NCBI GenBank assembly: GCA_009993005.1
Contig: JAACUH010000057.1
Span: 1-64,000, forward strand
Reading direction: 5' to 3'
Source of the DNA: Rhodobacterales bacterium
GTDB lineage: Bacteria; Pseudomonadota; Alphaproteobacteria; Rhodobacterales; Rhodobacteraceae
DNA: 64,000 nucleotides
The notes beneath the pieces were generated by a model that made no database searches, was not told the DNA's origin, and worked only from the letters and a program-made list of their open reading frames with translations. The translations under genes and the position numbers were made by a program. Of this stretch, positions 26,363-35,964 are shown piece by piece; within the stretch, counting starts at the first letter, position 1; every line of letters begins with the position of its first letter.

Positions 26363-27521
26363 GGATTGGGAAGAGGGCGGCTTTGGGCTCTACCTTCACT
26401 GGCCGTTCTGCCAGTCGAAATGCCCATATTGCGATTTCAACAGCCATGTCTCGGCCAATATCGATCAGGACCGCTGGGCGCAGGCCTATCTGGGAGAGAT
26501 TGACAGGATCGGTGCGCTGACGGCTGGCCGGGTGCTGCGCTCGGTCTTTTTCGGAGGCGGGACTCCGAGCCTGATGGAGCCGGCGCTTGTCGATGTGATC
26601 CTGCGCAAGGTGCGCGCCACCTGGGCCTGGGCGAATGACATTGAAATCACGCTCGAGGCCAATCCGACGTCGGTCGAGGCGGGGCGGTTTGCCGGATTTC
26701 GCGCGGCCGGTGTGAACCGGGTGTCGATGGGTGTGCAGGCGCTGAACGACGCCGACCTCAGGGCGCTCGGGCGGCGACACAGTCTGGCCGAGGCGCGCGC
26801 CGCGTTTGATGTCGCACGCGGTCTGTTCGATCGGGTGAGTTTCGACCTGATCTATGCACGACAGGACCAGACGCCGGCACAGTGGGAGCGCGAATTGCGT
26901 GAAGCGCTGGCGATGGCGGTCGATCACCTCTCGCTCTATCAATTGACGATCGAGGAGGGGACGGCCTTTGGTGACCGGTTTGCGGTGGGAAAGTTGCACG
27001 GGCTTCCCGATGAGGACCGCGCGGCCGATATGTATCTGCGCACGCAGGAGATCACCGCTGCGGCGGGGATGCCGGGCTATGAAGTCTCAAATCACGCCAA
27101 GCCGGGCCAGGAGAGCCGCCACAATCTGATCTATTGGCGCTATGGCGACTATGCCGGCATTGGTCCCGGGGCGCACGGGCGGCTCACGGTCGGCGGGCAG
27201 AGAATGGCGACCGAAGCGCACCGGGCGCCTGCGGCCTGGCTGGAACAGGTGGAGCAAGCGGGGCATGGCGAAAGCCTGCGGGAGCCGGTCGACGGGCAGG
27301 CCCAGCTCACCGAGATGGTCATGATGGGATTGCGGCTTCATGAGGGGATCGACCTCGCCAGACTGGGTCGTCTCGCAGACCGGTCTGGTCATGATATATA
27401 TAGCAATATCAATGGGCTACGCGATATCGGCATGGTTGACACCGATGGCGGCCGCCTGCGGCTGACTGAGCAGGGGCGGCCGGTGCTGAATGCGGTCTTG
27501 CGGAGGCTCTTGCCGGATTAA
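26355..27521 (+). CDS. hemW: Radical SAM haem chaperone HemW (coproporphyrinogen-oxidase-like)
   Basis: About 388 residues from a TTG at 26355 (LPEDWEEGGFGLYLHWPF); GGCGGG lies just upstream and the frame overlaps the rdgB end. An ATG at 26325 would add 10 residues. The radical-SAM cysteines are C19, C23 and C26 (CQSKCPYC), followed by FFGGGTPSL. Family members lack true coproporphyrinogen oxidase activity and instead hand haem to respiratory enzymes. Its placement after rph-rdgB is conserved in alphaproteobacteria. The last 130 bases contain an AT-rich patch (27392-27414). Convergent with parB, sharing TTAA at the stops. Confidence 0.93.
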   Translation: MPEDWEEGGFGLYLHWPFCQSKCPYCDFNSHVSANIDQDRWAQAYLGEIDRIGALTAGRVLRSVFFGGGTPSLMEPALVDVILRKVRATWAWANDIEITLEANPTSVEAGRFAGFRAAGVNRVSMGVQALNDADLRALGRRHSLAEARAAFDVARGLFDRVSFDLIYARQDQTPAQWERELREALAMAVDHLSLYQLTIEEGTAFGDRFAVGKLHGLPDEDRAADMYLRTQEITAAAGMPGYEVSNHAKPGQESRHNLIYWRYGDYAGIGPGAHGRLTVGGQRMATEAHRAPAAWLEQVEQAGHGESLREPVDGQAQLTEMVMMGLRLHEGIDLARLGRLADRSGHDIYSNINGLRDIGMVDTDGGRLRLTEQGRPVLNAVLRRLLPD

Positions 27522-28405
27522 TCGCCCGACAGGGCGCGCAGGAGATCGTCAAGCTGCGCGAGGTCCTTGTAGTGCAAGGTCAGGCGGCCACCTTCGGTGC
27601 CGGGAGTCTGGTCGATGCTGACCGACATGCCAAGCGTCGCGGCCAGTTCGCGTTCGATCTGGACGGTATCGGCATCCTTGGCCGCAACGGCGCGGCGCGG
27701 CGCAGCCTTCGGCGGCGCGTCTGTCGCCTTTCTGACCAGCGCCTCGGCGTCGCGAACCGACATGCCCCCCTGGATCATCCGGCGTGCCAGCTCTGAGGCG
27801 CGGGGGTGACCGACGAGGGTGCGGGCATGTCCGGCGGTCAGCCGACCCTGCACGAGGAAGGCCTGCACGTCGTCCGGAAGGGATAGCAGCCGCATCTGGT
27901 TGGCGATGTGACTGCGGCTTTTTCCAAGCGCGGCGGCAAGCTGTTCCTGGGTGTGACCGAAGCGGTCCATGAGCTGGCGATAGCCGGCGGCCTCGTCGAT
28001 GGCATTCAGATCAGCGCGCTGGATGTTCTCGATGATGGCGACCTCGAGAACCTCGGTATCGCTATAGTCGCGCACGATGACCGGGACATCGTGCAATTGG
28101 GCGAGCTGTGCCGCACGCCAGCGGCGTTCGCCGGCGACGATCTCGAACGCGCCGGCGTTTGTCGCGTCGGGGCGCACGATCAGCGGCTGGATGATGCCCT
28201 TTTCGCGGATCGAGGCCGCGAGCTCTGCGAGCGCGTCTTCGGCGAAGCTGCGGCGCGGCTGGTCGGGGTTGGGCCGCAAGTTCTCGATCGGGACGCGCTG
28301 ATCGGCCCGGCGGGGCCGATCCGGCGAGGACTCTGTCGTCACGTCTGCCATCAGCGCCGACAAACCACGACCCAAGCCTCTGTTTTTTATCTGTTTTTCA
28401 GTCAT
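27518..28405 (-). CDS. parB: Chromosome-partitioning protein ParB
   Basis: 295 residues. A CTPase clamp that binds parS and spreads to form the partition complex. The N-terminus has the ParA-stimulating basic segment (NRGLGRGLSALMAD). The conserved boxes follow: LRPNPDQPRRSF, then ENIQRADLNAIDEA, and the HTH around GKSRSHIANQMRLL. The GERRWRAAQLA CTP-binding motif (GxxRxxA) is intact. It follows parA by 30 bp on the same strand. Two perfect parS palindromes lie 1.4 and 3.3 kb upstream. Confidence 0.97.
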   Translation of the reverse strand: MTEKQIKNRGLGRGLSALMADVTTESSPDRPRRADQRVPIENLRPNPDQPRRSFAEDALAELAASIREKGIIQPLIVRPDATNAGAFEIVAGERRWRAAQLAQLHDVPVIVRDYSDTEVLEVAIIENIQRADLNAIDEAAGYRQLMDRFGHTQEQLAAALGKSRSHIANQMRLLSLPDDVQAFLVQGRLTAGHARTLVGHPRASELARRMIQGGMSVRDAEALVRKATDAPPKAAPRRAVAAKDADTVQIERELAATLGMSVSIDQTPGTEGGRLTLHYKDLAQLDDLLRALSGD

Positions 28406-28435
28406 TTCAGCCTCAAGTCCGGGGTCATTTCTGGC

Positions 28436-29233
28436 TTAGCGCTCTCGTGACATCAGTTCTGTCGCAAGCGCCTTGTAAGCATCGCTTCCGGTCGAAGCGG
28501 GGTCATAATCGAGGACGGGCATCGCAAAGGACGGCGCCTCGCTCAGGCGGACATTGCGAGGAATGACCGTGCGAAAGACCATTTCGCCAAGAGTTTGCCT
28601 GGCATCGGCCTCGACCTGTTGTGAAAGATTGTTCCGCCTGTCCGACATCGTGATCACAACGCCTTCGATCCTGAGGCGTGGATTTGCGGTTTCGCGGACT
28701 TCGCGGACTGTGAGCATCAATTGTGACAGTCCCTCGAGCGCGAAAAACTCGCTCTGGAGCGGCACAACGACAGAATGCGCCGCAACCATCGCGTTGACGG
28801 TCAATATATTCAGCGAGGGTGGGCAATCTATCAATATGTAGTCGAGCGCGAAGGCCTCCATGGAAGGTTGGCGCAATGCATCGTGGAGAAGAAAGCTGCG
28901 TTTTTCATTCGCGATCAGCTCGATATCCGCGGAACTGAGGTCTGTTGTCGCCGGTACGATGCAGAGGTTTTCGACATTGGTGGACTGGATCGCATCGCTC
29001 GGCGTCGCATCGCCAAGCAGGAATTCGTAGGTCGTGACGGCCCGGTCGGCAGATGAAAGGCCGAGCCCGGTGGACGCATTTCCCTGCGGATCAAGATCAA
29101 CCAGCAGGACACGGCGATTGGACTTGGCCAACGCAGCGCCGAGATTGATCGCGGTCGTCGTCTTGCCAACGCCGCCTTTCTGGTTGGCAATGGCGATGAT
29201 TCTCGGGATTGCGAAAAGTGGGCTGTCAGACAC
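28436..29233 (-). CDS. parA: Chromosome-partitioning ATPase ParA
   Basis: 265 residues. Walker-type ATPase that binds nucleoid DNA and moves ParB-parS complexes. The deviant Walker A KGGVGKTT starts at K19, and DLDPQGNASTGLG and DYILIDCPPSLN follow. The frame overlaps the rsmG stop by 8 bp, so rsmG-parA-parB are probably cotranscribed, the classical gidAB-parAB arrangement near the origin. The DNA here is visibly AT-richer than in the flanking housekeeping genes. Confidence 0.97.
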   Translation of the reverse strand: MSDSPLFAIPRIIAIANQKGGVGKTTTAINLGAALAKSNRRVLLVDLDPQGNASTGLGLSSADRAVTTYEFLLGDATPSDAIQSTNVENLCIVPATTDLSSADIELIANEKRSFLLHDALRQPSMEAFALDYILIDCPPSLNILTVNAMVAAHSVVVPLQSEFFALEGLSQLMLTVREVRETANPRLRIEGVVITMSDRRNNLSQQVEADARQTLGEMVFRTVIPRNVRLSEAPSFAMPVLDYDPASTGSDAYKALATELMSRER

Positions 29234-29840
29234 GCGCTATACTTTCGACGCGCAGAATTGCTGCGTTTGCATTGGTGATACTGCGATTTTGGGTCAGTTC
29301 AAAGCGCCAATTGCGCCGGGCCAGAGCTATTTCTTCAGCCACCGTCTCACCTTTGGGGAGCAAGGCGATGCCGGTTGGCGAGAGATGACGCGCGGCGTAT
29401 CCCAGCAGGATGTCGAGCGGCGCGAGCGCCCGCGCGGACAGAACTTCGACGCCGAGTGGCGCGAGCGATTCGATACGTTTGGTCACTACTGTGACGCGGA
29501 GGCCAAAGATGCGGGATGCGGTTCGCAGAAAGGTCGCCTTGCGTTGATCGCTTTCGACAAGGACAAAGCGTGCATCGGGCCTGCGTTCCTTTCCCAGAAT
29601 CGCCACCACGATACCCGGGAACCCTCCGCCGCTGCCAAGGTCGGCCCAGAGGTTGAAATCTGGCGGAGCCAGCGGGAATAGCTGCGCCGAATCAACAATA
29701 TGACGGTCCCAGATTTCACTCCTGGATGCGGCAGAGATCAGGTTGACCCGGGGCGTCCAGTGCAACACAAGGTCCACGAAGGCACCCAGCACCTCTGCTG
29801 TTTCACGTGAAACATCCGCTCCGGGTATCACCTCCCTCAT
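29226..29840 (-). CDS. rsmG: 16S rRNA (guanine-527-N7)-methyltransferase
   Basis: 204 residues. Methylates G527 of 16S rRNA; loss gives low-level streptomycin resistance in other bacteria. The SAM loop [18 protein letters not shown] is intact, with RSRGFAPL-like catalytic region [13 protein letters not shown] perfect parS palindrome lies inside its 5' coding region and encodes DVSRET. Start overlaps the mnmG stop by 4 bp (ATGA). Confidence 0.96.
   Translation of the reverse strand: MREVIPGADVSRETAEVLGAFVDLVLHWTPRVNLISAASRSEIWDRHIVDSAQLFPLAPPDFNLWADLGSGGGFPGIVVAILGKERRPDARFVLVESDQRKATFLRTASRIFGLRVTVVTKRIESLAPLGVEVLSARALAPLDILLGYAARHLSPTGIALLPKGETVAEEIALARRNWRFELTQNRSITNANAAILRVESIARV
29799..29814. 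other. parS centromere site 1 (inside rsmG)
   Basis: TGTTTCACGTGAAACA is a perfect 16-bp palindrome identical to the bacterial consensus parS bound by ParB. It lies within the rsmG coding sequence and encodes its VSRET residues. parB is about 1.4 kb away on the left. Confidence 0.95.
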
Positions 29841-31723
29841 GCAGTCAGGCCACGAACCGTGTCTGACGTCTGCCGGACCCGCGCCGAGATGAGCAAAAGC
29901 GCAGAAGGGGTCATGCCATCGACCTGGGCCGCCTGCGCGATTGTCGCGGGCCTGATCGCTGTCAGTTTCTGCTTCAATTCGGTCGAAAGGCCGGGGATCG
30001 CCAGATAGTCCAGATCGACCGGGATGGCCTGCGCCTCATCTCGGCGCAGCGCCTCGACATCACGCGCCTGCCGGACAACATAATGCGCATAAAGAGCGTC
30101 GGATTTGATCTGCTCCTGAATCTCCGGCGGCACGTCTGCCAAGGACGGATCAAGGAGACACAGGTGATGAAAGCTGCTGTCGGAAAGCGCAAGGATCTCC
30201 AGACCACTGCGGCTTTCCTTGTCTGGATTCACGTTGATACCAAGCGCGGCGATGGCGCGCGCCGTGTGGCTTTGGTCCGCCAGCCGGCGCCTTACGTTGT
30301 CAAGCGCATCAACCTTGCGGCTGAAACTCGCCCAACGCCGGTCGCCGACACATCCGATGGCCCGGCCTGTCGGCGTCAACCGCTGGTCGGCGTTGTCGGC
30401 TCGCAAGGACAGGCGAAACTCGGCGCGCGACGTAAACATGCGGTAGGGCTCGCTCACGCCGCGCGTCACAAGATCATCAACCATCACGCCAATATAGGAC
30501 GTCGCCCGGCTGAAATGGACCGGCTCGTCCCCCGCGGCCAACCTTGCAGCGTTGAGCCCGGCGACAAGCCCCTGGGCGCCCGCCTCTTCGTAGCCTGTCG
30601 TTCCATTGATCTGGCCGGCCAGAAAAAGCCCCGGCAAGGCACGCACCCCCAATGCCGGTGTCAGCGCCCGGGGATCGACAAAGTCGTATTCGATCGCATA
30701 CCCGGGCTGGGTGATCACCGCCTTCTCCAAGCCTGCGATGGAATTCACATACGCCTCCTGCACATTGGCAGGCAAGGATGTCGAGATGCCGTTGGGATAG
30801 ACGATTGGATCATCAAGCCCCTCTGGCTCAAGGAAAATCTGGTGCGACGACTTGTCGGCAAATCGCACGACCTTGTCCTCGATCGACGGACAATACCGAG
30901 GACCAATGCCTTCGATATGGCCGCCGTACATGGCAGACAAACCGAGGTTTTCCCGAATGATCGCGTGGGTCTGCTCATTTGTATGCGTGATCCCGCAAGA
31001 AATCTGCCGCGCGACCGGACCTGTCGCGAGAAAGGAAAACAGCCTCGGATCATCATCCCCAGGCTGCATTTCAAGCTGGCCCCAGTCTATCGTACGGCCA
31101 TCCAACCGCGGCGGTGTGCCGGTCTTGAGCCGACCGAGGGGGAGGCCAAACGATTCGATCCGCTGTGCCATTTTGGTAGAGGGCAACTCGCCCACCCGCC
31201 CGCCGGGGGTCGATACGTCACCAATGTGAATGACACCGCGCAGAAATGTTCCTGTCGTCAACACGACAGCGCGCGCGGCTATTATGCACCCGTCGGCCAG
31301 AACGATCCCGGCGATCTTCCCGTTGCTCACTTGCAGATCCGCCGCCTCACCGGCCATGACCGTGAGTCCGGGCGTCTCGGCAATTTCTTGCTGCATCTTC
31401 TGCCGGTAGCGGGCACGATCCGCCTGGGCGCGCGGGCCCTGTACAGCGGGCCCCTTTTTCCTGTTCAGCAGGCGGAACTGTATCCCGGCATAATCCGCAA
31501 CGCGCCCCATGAGGCCATCCATCGCGTCGATCTCGCGTACCAGATGCCCTTTTCCCAGTCCGCCGATCGCGGGGTTGCACGACATCACACCAATTGTATC
31601 AGCGCGCAGCGTCACAAGCGCAGTGCGCGACCCCATGCGCGCTGCGGCATGCGCCGCCTCGCATCCGGCATGGCCGCCACCGACGACGACGACATCAAAA
31701 TCGCGATGTTTCACGTGAAACAC
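29837..31723 (-). CDS. mnmG: tRNA uridine-34 carboxymethylaminomethyl-modification enzyme MnmG
   Basis: 628 residues. FAD protein that works with MnmE to make cmnm5U (or related) at the tRNA wobble position. The FAD loop [20 protein letters not shown] follows the first residues. The [20 protein letters not shown] segment, a second Cys region and RPGYAIEYD-like [10 protein letters not shown] are typical. Its first codons, MFHVKH, are specified by the second parS palindrome. It begins 3 bp after the mnmE stop, so mnmE-mnmG-rsmG-parA-parB read as one unit. Confidence 0.97.
   Translation of the reverse strand: MFHVKHRDFDVVVVGGGHAGCEAAHAAARMGSRTALVTLRADTIGVMSCNPAIGGLGKGHLVREIDAMDGLMGRVADYAGIQFRLLNRKKGPAVQGPRAQADRARYRQKMQQEIAETPGLTVMAGEAADLQVSNGKIAGIVLADGCIIAARAVVLTTGTFLRGVIHIGDVSTPGGRVGELPSTKMAQRIESFGLPLGRLKTGTPPRLDGRTIDWGQLEMQPGDDDPRLFSFLATGPVARQISCGITHTNEQTHAIIRENLGLSAMYGGHIEGIGPRYCPSIEDKVVRFADKSSHQIFLEPEGLDDPIVYPNGISTSLPANVQEAYVNSIAGLEKAVITQPGYAIEYDFVDPRALTPALGVRALPGLFLAGQINGTTGYEEAGAQGLVAGLNAARLAAGDEPVHFSRATSYIGVMVDDLVTRGVSEPYRMFTSRAEFRLSLRADNADQRLTPTGRAIGCVGDRRWASFSRKVDALDNVRRRLADQSHTARAIAALGINVNPDKESRSGLEILALSDSSFHHLCLLDPSLADVPPEIQEQIKSDALYAHYVVRQARDVEALRRDEAQAIPVDLDYLAIPGLSTELKQKLTAIRPATIAQAAQVDGMTPSALLLISARVRQTSDTVRGLTA
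31707..31722. other. parS centromere site 2 (at the start of mnmG)
   Basis: A second perfect copy of TGTTTCACGTGAAACA. It overlaps the mnmG initiator region and encodes FHVKH at residues 2-6. The same arrangement is known from many alphaproteobacterial gidA genes. It is about 1.9 kb from site 1 and about 3.3 kb from the putative origin. Confidence 0.95.
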
Positions 31724-31726
31724 TCC

Positions 31727-33010
31727 TCATTTGCCGATACAGAAACGGGAAAATATCTCGTCGAGTATATCCTCCACATCGACGCGCCCGACAAGTGAGT
31801 CGATACCCCGAACCGCGGCGCGCAGCTCTTCCGCGACCAGTTCGGCCGACACATCGCCGCGCTCCATCATCGCCTCAACCGAGTTGAGGGAAATGACAGC
31901 GCGCTCCATCGCCACCCGGTGCCGCTCCCGCATCGCAACGCCGATGCCAGAGACCCGCCCTTCGAGCGACCGGGCAATGGCAGCGATCAGGTCATCAAGC
32001 CCCAAGCCGGTCACGCCAGACACAGCCAAACCCTCTGCTTTGTAGAGATCGCCCTTGGCAGTCACCACAAGATCCCCATCCGTTGGCATCAGTTCCGGAG
32101 CCTGCCCGGGCAGGACAAGGTGGATCCGCAAATCGGCCTCTTGCGCGCGCGCCCGGGCACGACCGATCCCGATCCGCTCGACAGCGTCTGCCGTCTCCCG
32201 AAGACCGGCCGTATCCAGCAATGTCACAGGAAGCCCCGCAATTTCCATCCTCACCTCGATCACATCGCGCGTTGTCCCCGCATGTTCCGATGTGATCGCC
32301 GCCTCGCGCCCCGCCAAAGCATTGAGAAGCGTCGATTTTCCGACGTTCGGCGCACCAACGATCGCAACTTCAAAGCCGTCGCGCACGCGCTCTGCCGCAC
32401 TCACTCCGGCCGCTTCGCTGCGCAGCTCGCCTCTGACCGCCCTCACAAGCGTCAGCACCTCGGGCCCCACATCGACCGGCACGTCCTCATCCACAAAATC
32501 GATCGTCACCTCGATCAATGCCACCGCGCGGATCAGCCTCGCCCGCCACCCTTTTGCCAGATCCCCAATGGCCCCTGACAGGACGCGCATCGCCTGACGA
32601 CGCTGGGCCTCAGTTTCCGCATCGATCAGATCCGCAAGACCCTCGACCTGCGCAAGGTCCAGGCGCCCGTTTTCAAGCGCCCTCCGTGTAAACTCACCCG
32701 GAAGAGCAGCGCGCAATCTGGGATCCGCGCTCAAGGCACGCAAGACCGACGCGACAACCGCGATACTCCCGTGCAGATGCAGTTCCGAAACCCGCTCACC
32801 CGTAAAACTGCGGCCGGCCGCAAAAGTTAGAACCAGCGCCTGGTCGAGGATCTGCCCCCCGGCCCCCCGCAACAGCCGCAGAGCCCGGCCATGTTCAGGC
32901 AGCGCACCGGCAAGCCCCTGCGCCACGTCCAGCGCATCCGGACCAGAAATCCGCACAACAGCGACACCAGCACGGCCTCGCGCTGACGCTAGGGCAAAGA
33001 TCGTGTCCAT
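31727..33010 (-). CDS. mnmE: tRNA modification GTPase MnmE
   Basis: 427 residues. Partner of MnmG in wobble-uridine modification. The N-terminal tetrahydrofolate-binding domain begins [20 protein letters not shown]. The inserted GTPase domain has G1 GAPNVGKST (about 223), TTRDVIEV and DTAGLRET. The protein ends FCIGK, keeping the catalytic Cys of the C-terminal CxGK motif. Sits between rho (30 bp) and mnmG (3 bp). Confidence 0.97.
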   Translation of the reverse strand: MDTIFALASARGRAGVAVVRISGPDALDVAQGLAGALPEHGRALRLLRGAGGQILDQALVLTFAAGRSFTGERVSELHLHGSIAVVASVLRALSADPRLRAALPGEFTRRALENGRLDLAQVEGLADLIDAETEAQRRQAMRVLSGAIGDLAKGWRARLIRAVALIEVTIDFVDEDVPVDVGPEVLTLVRAVRGELRSEAAGVSAAERVRDGFEVAIVGAPNVGKSTLLNALAGREAAITSEHAGTTRDVIEVRMEIAGLPVTLLDTAGLRETADAVERIGIGRARARAQEADLRIHLVLPGQAPELMPTDGDLVVTAKGDLYKAEGLAVSGVTGLGLDDLIAAIARSLEGRVSGIGVAMRERHRVAMERAVISLNSVEAMMERGDVSAELVAEELRAAVRGIDSLVGRVDVEDILDEIFSRFCIGK

Positions 33011-33040
33011 TTGCTACAAGACTTTGTTATAAAACAGAAA

Positions 33041-34363
33041 TCAGCTGTTCATCGAGTCAAAGAAATCGGAATTTGTCTTGGTCTGCCTGAGTTTTGACAG
33101 CAGAAACTCGATCGCATCCGTGGTCCCCATCGGGTTGAGGATCCGTCGCAAGACATAGGTTTTGGCCAGATCACCCTTGTCGACCAGCAATTCCTCCTTG
33201 CGCGTGCCCGACTTGAGGATGTCCATCGCGGGAAATACGCGCTTGTCAGCCACCTTGCGGTCAAGCACGATTTCCGAGTTCCCGGTCCCCTTGAACTCTT
33301 CGAAAATAACCTCATCCATCCGGCTGCCGGTATCGATCAGCGCTGTCGCGATGATGGTCAGCGACCCGCCCTCTTCGATGTTGCGCGCCGCGCCAAAGAA
33401 CCGCTTCGGTCGTTGCAGCGCATTTGCATCCACCCCACCGGTCAGAACCTTGCCCGAAGACGGCACCGTGGTGTTGAACGCCCGGCCAAGCCGCGTGATC
33501 GAATCAAGCAGGATGACAACATCCCGCTTGTGCTCCACCAGCCGTTTTGCCTTTTCGATCACCATTTCCGACACCGCAACATGCCGCGACGCGGGTTCGT
33601 CAAAGGTCGAAGAGATCACCTCGCCCTTCACCGACCGCTGCATGTCCGTGACTTCCTCGGGCCGCTCGTCGATCAGCAGCACGATCAGGTAACATTCCGG
33701 ATGGTTGGTCGCGATCGAATGGGCGATATTCTGCAAAAGCACCGTCTTGCCGGTCCGCGGCGGCGCCACGATCAGCCCGCGCTGACCTTTCCCGATAGGC
33801 GCAACAAGGTCGATGATCCGCGCCGAACGGTCCTTGAGAGTCGGGTCATTCTCGATCTCCATCTTCAGCCGCTCTTCGGGATAAAGCGGTGTCAGGTTGT
33901 CAAAGGCAACCTTGTGGCGCGCCTTCTCAGGCGACTCGAAATTGATCTGCTCGACACTGGTCAACGCAAAATAACGTTCATTGTCATTGGGTTCCTGCAT
34001 CACCCCTTCCACCGTATCACCGGTGCGCAGCGAATATTGCCGGATCATGTCAGGCGAGACATAGATGTCGTCCGGCCCCGGCAGATAATTCGCGGACGGC
34101 GAGCGCAAAAAGCCGAAACCGTCCTGCAGGACCTCCAGCACACCATCGCCGCCGATCACCCAATCCTCGTCCGCGCGCTCCTTGAGGATGGCGAACATCA
34201 TGTCACCCTTGCGCATGGTCGAGGCGTTCTCGATCTCCAGCTCTTCCGCCATGTCGAGCAGGTCTTTCGGGCTCTTCGCCTTCAGATCGGCCAGGTTGAG
34301 GCGATGAACCTGTTCACCATCGGTTTCACCATCGGTGTTGAGGACGGTATCAATTTGCGACAT
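33041..34363 (-). CDS. rho: Transcription termination factor Rho
   Basis: 440 residues. Hexameric RNA helicase that terminates transcripts. The N-terminal domain begins [20 protein letters not shown], and the RNA-binding cold-shock-like region includes [20 protein letters not shown]. Walker A is [12 protein letters not shown], with ERPEEVTDM and [13 protein letters not shown] further on. The start at 34363 ([13 protein letters not shown]) matches the family. A gene-free 148-bp leader separates it from the upstream hemJ stop. Confidence 0.97.
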   Translation of the reverse strand: MSQIDTVLNTDGETDGEQVHRLNLADLKAKSPKDLLDMAEELEIENASTMRKGDMMFAILKERADEDWVIGGDGVLEVLQDGFGFLRSPSANYLPGPDDIYVSPDMIRQYSLRTGDTVEGVMQEPNDNERYFALTSVEQINFESPEKARHKVAFDNLTPLYPEERLKMEIENDPTLKDRSARIIDLVAPIGKGQRGLIVAPPRTGKTVLLQNIAHSIATNHPECYLIVLLIDERPEEVTDMQRSVKGEVISSTFDEPASRHVAVSEMVIEKAKRLVEHKRDVVILLDSITRLGRAFNTTVPSSGKVLTGGVDANALQRPKRFFGAARNIEEGGSLTIIATALIDTGSRMDEVIFEEFKGTGNSEIVLDRKVADKRVFPAMDILKSGTRKEELLVDKGDLAKTYVLRRILNPMGTTDAIEFLLSKLRQTKTNSDFFDSMNS

Positions 34364-34511
34364 GGGATTTCCTGCAAACAGCCAGACGCTGGCCATTCAT
34401 GCTTGACTATAGGGTGATGATCCTGTCCCGGACGGGCAGTGTTGCTTCCTTAGGCGCCCAAGCGTCCCGAGTCAATTCCGGCCGTCGCTCGACCCGATGT
34501 CGCCGCATCCC

Positions 34512-34961
34512 TCAGAACGGCCGCACCACCACCATCACGACAATCAGCAGCATCAGCAGCGTGGGCACCTCATTGGCAATACGATAGGTCCGCCCTGCCC
34601 GCGTGTTGCGCCCCTCGGCAAAATCCCGCCGCCGCGCCGCCAGCCAGCCATGCACCCCTGTCATGCCAATCACGCCAGCCAGCTTGATCCACGACCAGGC
34701 GGCAGACCAGTCGAACATGCCCATCGCGATCAGCAGCAGCCCAAACACCCAGGTCGAGACCATCGCCGGATTCATGATCAGCTTCAACAGCTTGCGCTCC
34801 ATCACCTGGAACGTCCGGTCAAGATCCGATCCCACCGCGGCCTGTTCGGCGTGATAGACATAGAGCCGCGGCAAATAGAACATCCCCGCCATCCAGGCGA
34901 TCAGCGACACGATATGACCCACCTTGAGCCAGGGATAAAGTTCCAACGGTATGACTGTCAT
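34512..34961 (-). CDS. hemJ: Protoporphyrinogen IX oxidase HemJ
   Basis: 149 residues with four membrane segments (VGHIVSLIAWMAGMFYLPRL, STWVFGLLLIAMGMFDW, WIKLAGVIGMTGVHGWLAA and LLMLLIVVMVVV). HemJ replaces HemY/HemG in many alphaproteobacteria and oxidises protoporphyrinogen IX; the conserved His near the N-terminus and the Lys/Arg-rich RRRDFAEGRNT loop are visible. A GGAAAGAAGAGG leader precedes the ATG. It is the last minus-strand gene before the putative replication origin; hemE, often found here in relatives, is absent. Confidence 0.9.
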   Translation of the reverse strand: MTVIPLELYPWLKVGHIVSLIAWMAGMFYLPRLYVYHAEQAAVGSDLDRTFQVMERKLLKLIMNPAMVSTWVFGLLLIAMGMFDWSAAWSWIKLAGVIGMTGVHGWLAARRRDFAEGRNTRAGRTYRIANEVPTLLMLLIVVMVVVRPF

Positions 34962-35033
34962 GTCCTGCCCTCTTCTTTCCTGCTCTTCCTAAATAGAATT
35001 AAGAAAATAGAAAGATGTTGATGATGTAGGGCC

Positions 35034-35042
35034 TCGGGATAA
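35034..35042 (-). other. DnaA-box-like 9-mer (two mismatches)
   Basis: TTATCCCGA on the minus strand, keeping the TTATCC core. Next to the left AT-rich tract of the putative origin. Confidence 0.4.
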
Positions 35043-35069
35043 CCCGCCATTCACGATTCACCCGCAGAG

Positions 35070-35078
35070 TTATCCTCA
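35070..35078 (+). other. DnaA-box-like 9-mer (one mismatch)
   Basis: TTATCCTCA differs from TTATCCACA only at position 7. Lies 11 bp after a GATTC site in the putative origin. Confidence 0.55.
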
Positions 35079-35210
35079 GTCCGACAGGCTGCATCCGCCT
35101 GGGCCCTGCTGGTCTGTCGTGATGCAAATATCTGGTTTTGAACAGTTTATTTCTGAACATCCGGTCAAGATTCCCCAGTTCGACCCCTTGACTCCCACCA
35201 AGCGGCAAAG

Positions 35211-35219
35211 TCATCCACA
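35211..35219 (+). other. DnaA-box-like 9-mer (one mismatch)
   Basis: TCATCCACA differs from TTATCCACA only at position 2. A further TTATCC core follows at 35228-35233 in the same orientation. Confidence 0.5.
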
Positions 35220-35356
35220 ACCGACAGTTATCCCGCTCCACAGTGTATGGCCGGACCCGAAGCCGCCCGTTTCTCCCCGTTTCATCCCCTCTACCATCGT
35301 CGCCCCGAAAACTGCACACTCTACGCACAGCGTTTCCCTCATGATTGCCCCCGGCC

Positions 35357-35365
35357 TTATCCACA
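35357..35365 (+). other. Perfect DnaA box at the maf start codon
   Basis: TTATCCACA matches the strong DnaA consensus exactly. Its last base is the A of the maf ATG, so DnaA bound here would cover the maf translation start and could affect its expression. Confidence 0.7.
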
Positions 35366-35964
35366 TGTCCCAGCCGATCATTCTCGCCTCTGCCTCTGCG
35401 GTCCGCGCCACGCTCCTGCGCAACGCCGGCGTGCCCTTCACGACCGACGTGGCCCGCATCGACGAGGATGCGGTGCGCGACGCCCTTATCGCCGAGGCCG
35501 CCAGCCCCCGCGACATCGCCGATGCCCTGGCCGAGATGAAATCCGCCCGCATCTCTGCCCGCAACCCCGGCGCGATGGTGATCGGCTGCGACCAGGTCCT
35601 GGCCTTCCGCGGCGCTCTGCTGTCCAAGCCGGTCTCGCCCGAACAGGCTCTCGACCAGTTGCGCGCCATGTCCGGCCAGACGCATCAGCTCCTCTCGGCC
35701 GTTGTCATCCACGGCGACGGAAAGCCGCTCTGGCGCCATGTCGGCACTGTCCGTCTGACCATGCACCAGATGTCCGACGACTGGCTTTGCGCCTATGTCA
35801 CCCGCAATTGGCCGTCGATCCGCGAGGCCGTCGGCGCCTACAAACTCGAAGAAGAAGGCGTGCGCCTGTTTTCGCGGGTCGAGGGCGACTATTTCACCGT
35901 CCTGGGCCTGCCCCTTCTCGAACTCTTGTCTTATCTGTCGCTTCGCGGAACATTGCCGTCATGA
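35365..35964 (+). CDS. maf: Maf/YhdE-family nucleotide pyrophosphatase
   Basis: 199 residues from the ATG at 35365 (MSQPIILASASAVRATLLRN), the family N-terminus with the SASxxR phosphate-binding motif. Conserved GCDQVLAFRG, LRAMSGQTHQLLSAV and YKLEEEGVRLFSRVEGDYFT follow. Maf proteins hydrolyse non-canonical or modified nucleoside triphosphates; the exact substrate class is not certain here. First plus-strand gene to the right of the putative origin. Its stop overlaps the aroE start (ATGA). An in-frame ATG at 35341 is a weaker alternative. Confidence 0.9.
   Translation: MSQPIILASASAVRATLLRNAGVPFTTDVARIDEDAVRDALIAEAASPRDIADALAEMKSARISARNPGAMVIGCDQVLAFRGALLSKPVSPEQALDQLRAMSGQTHQLLSAVVIHGDGKPLWRHVGTVRLTMHQMSDDWLCAYVTRNWPSIREAVGAYKLEEEGVRLFSRVEGDYFTVLGLPLLELLSYLSLRGTLPS

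Larger units (their letters stand above)
34988..35365. other. Putative chromosomal replication origin (oriC)
   Basis: A gene-free stretch between hemJ and maf. It contains an AT-rich tract (34991-35020, 24 of 30 bases A/T), a second at 35121-35160 (28 of 40), a perfect DnaA box TTATCCACA at the right edge, two one-mismatch boxes, TTATCCCGA on the minus strand, a further TTATCC core at 35228, and three GANTC (CcrM) sites at 35055, 35169 and 35190. Genes on both sides are transcribed away from it, and parABS lies 3-7 kb to the left. hemE/hemJ-to-maf intervals hold the origin in other alphaproteobacteria such as Caulobacter (hemE side). Replication activity itself is not shown. Confidence 0.75.

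Noticed and set aside
34397-34511. Possible small gene between hemJ and rho
   Set aside because: Short minus-strand leader of rho with no convincing start, ribosome-binding site or conserved motif.
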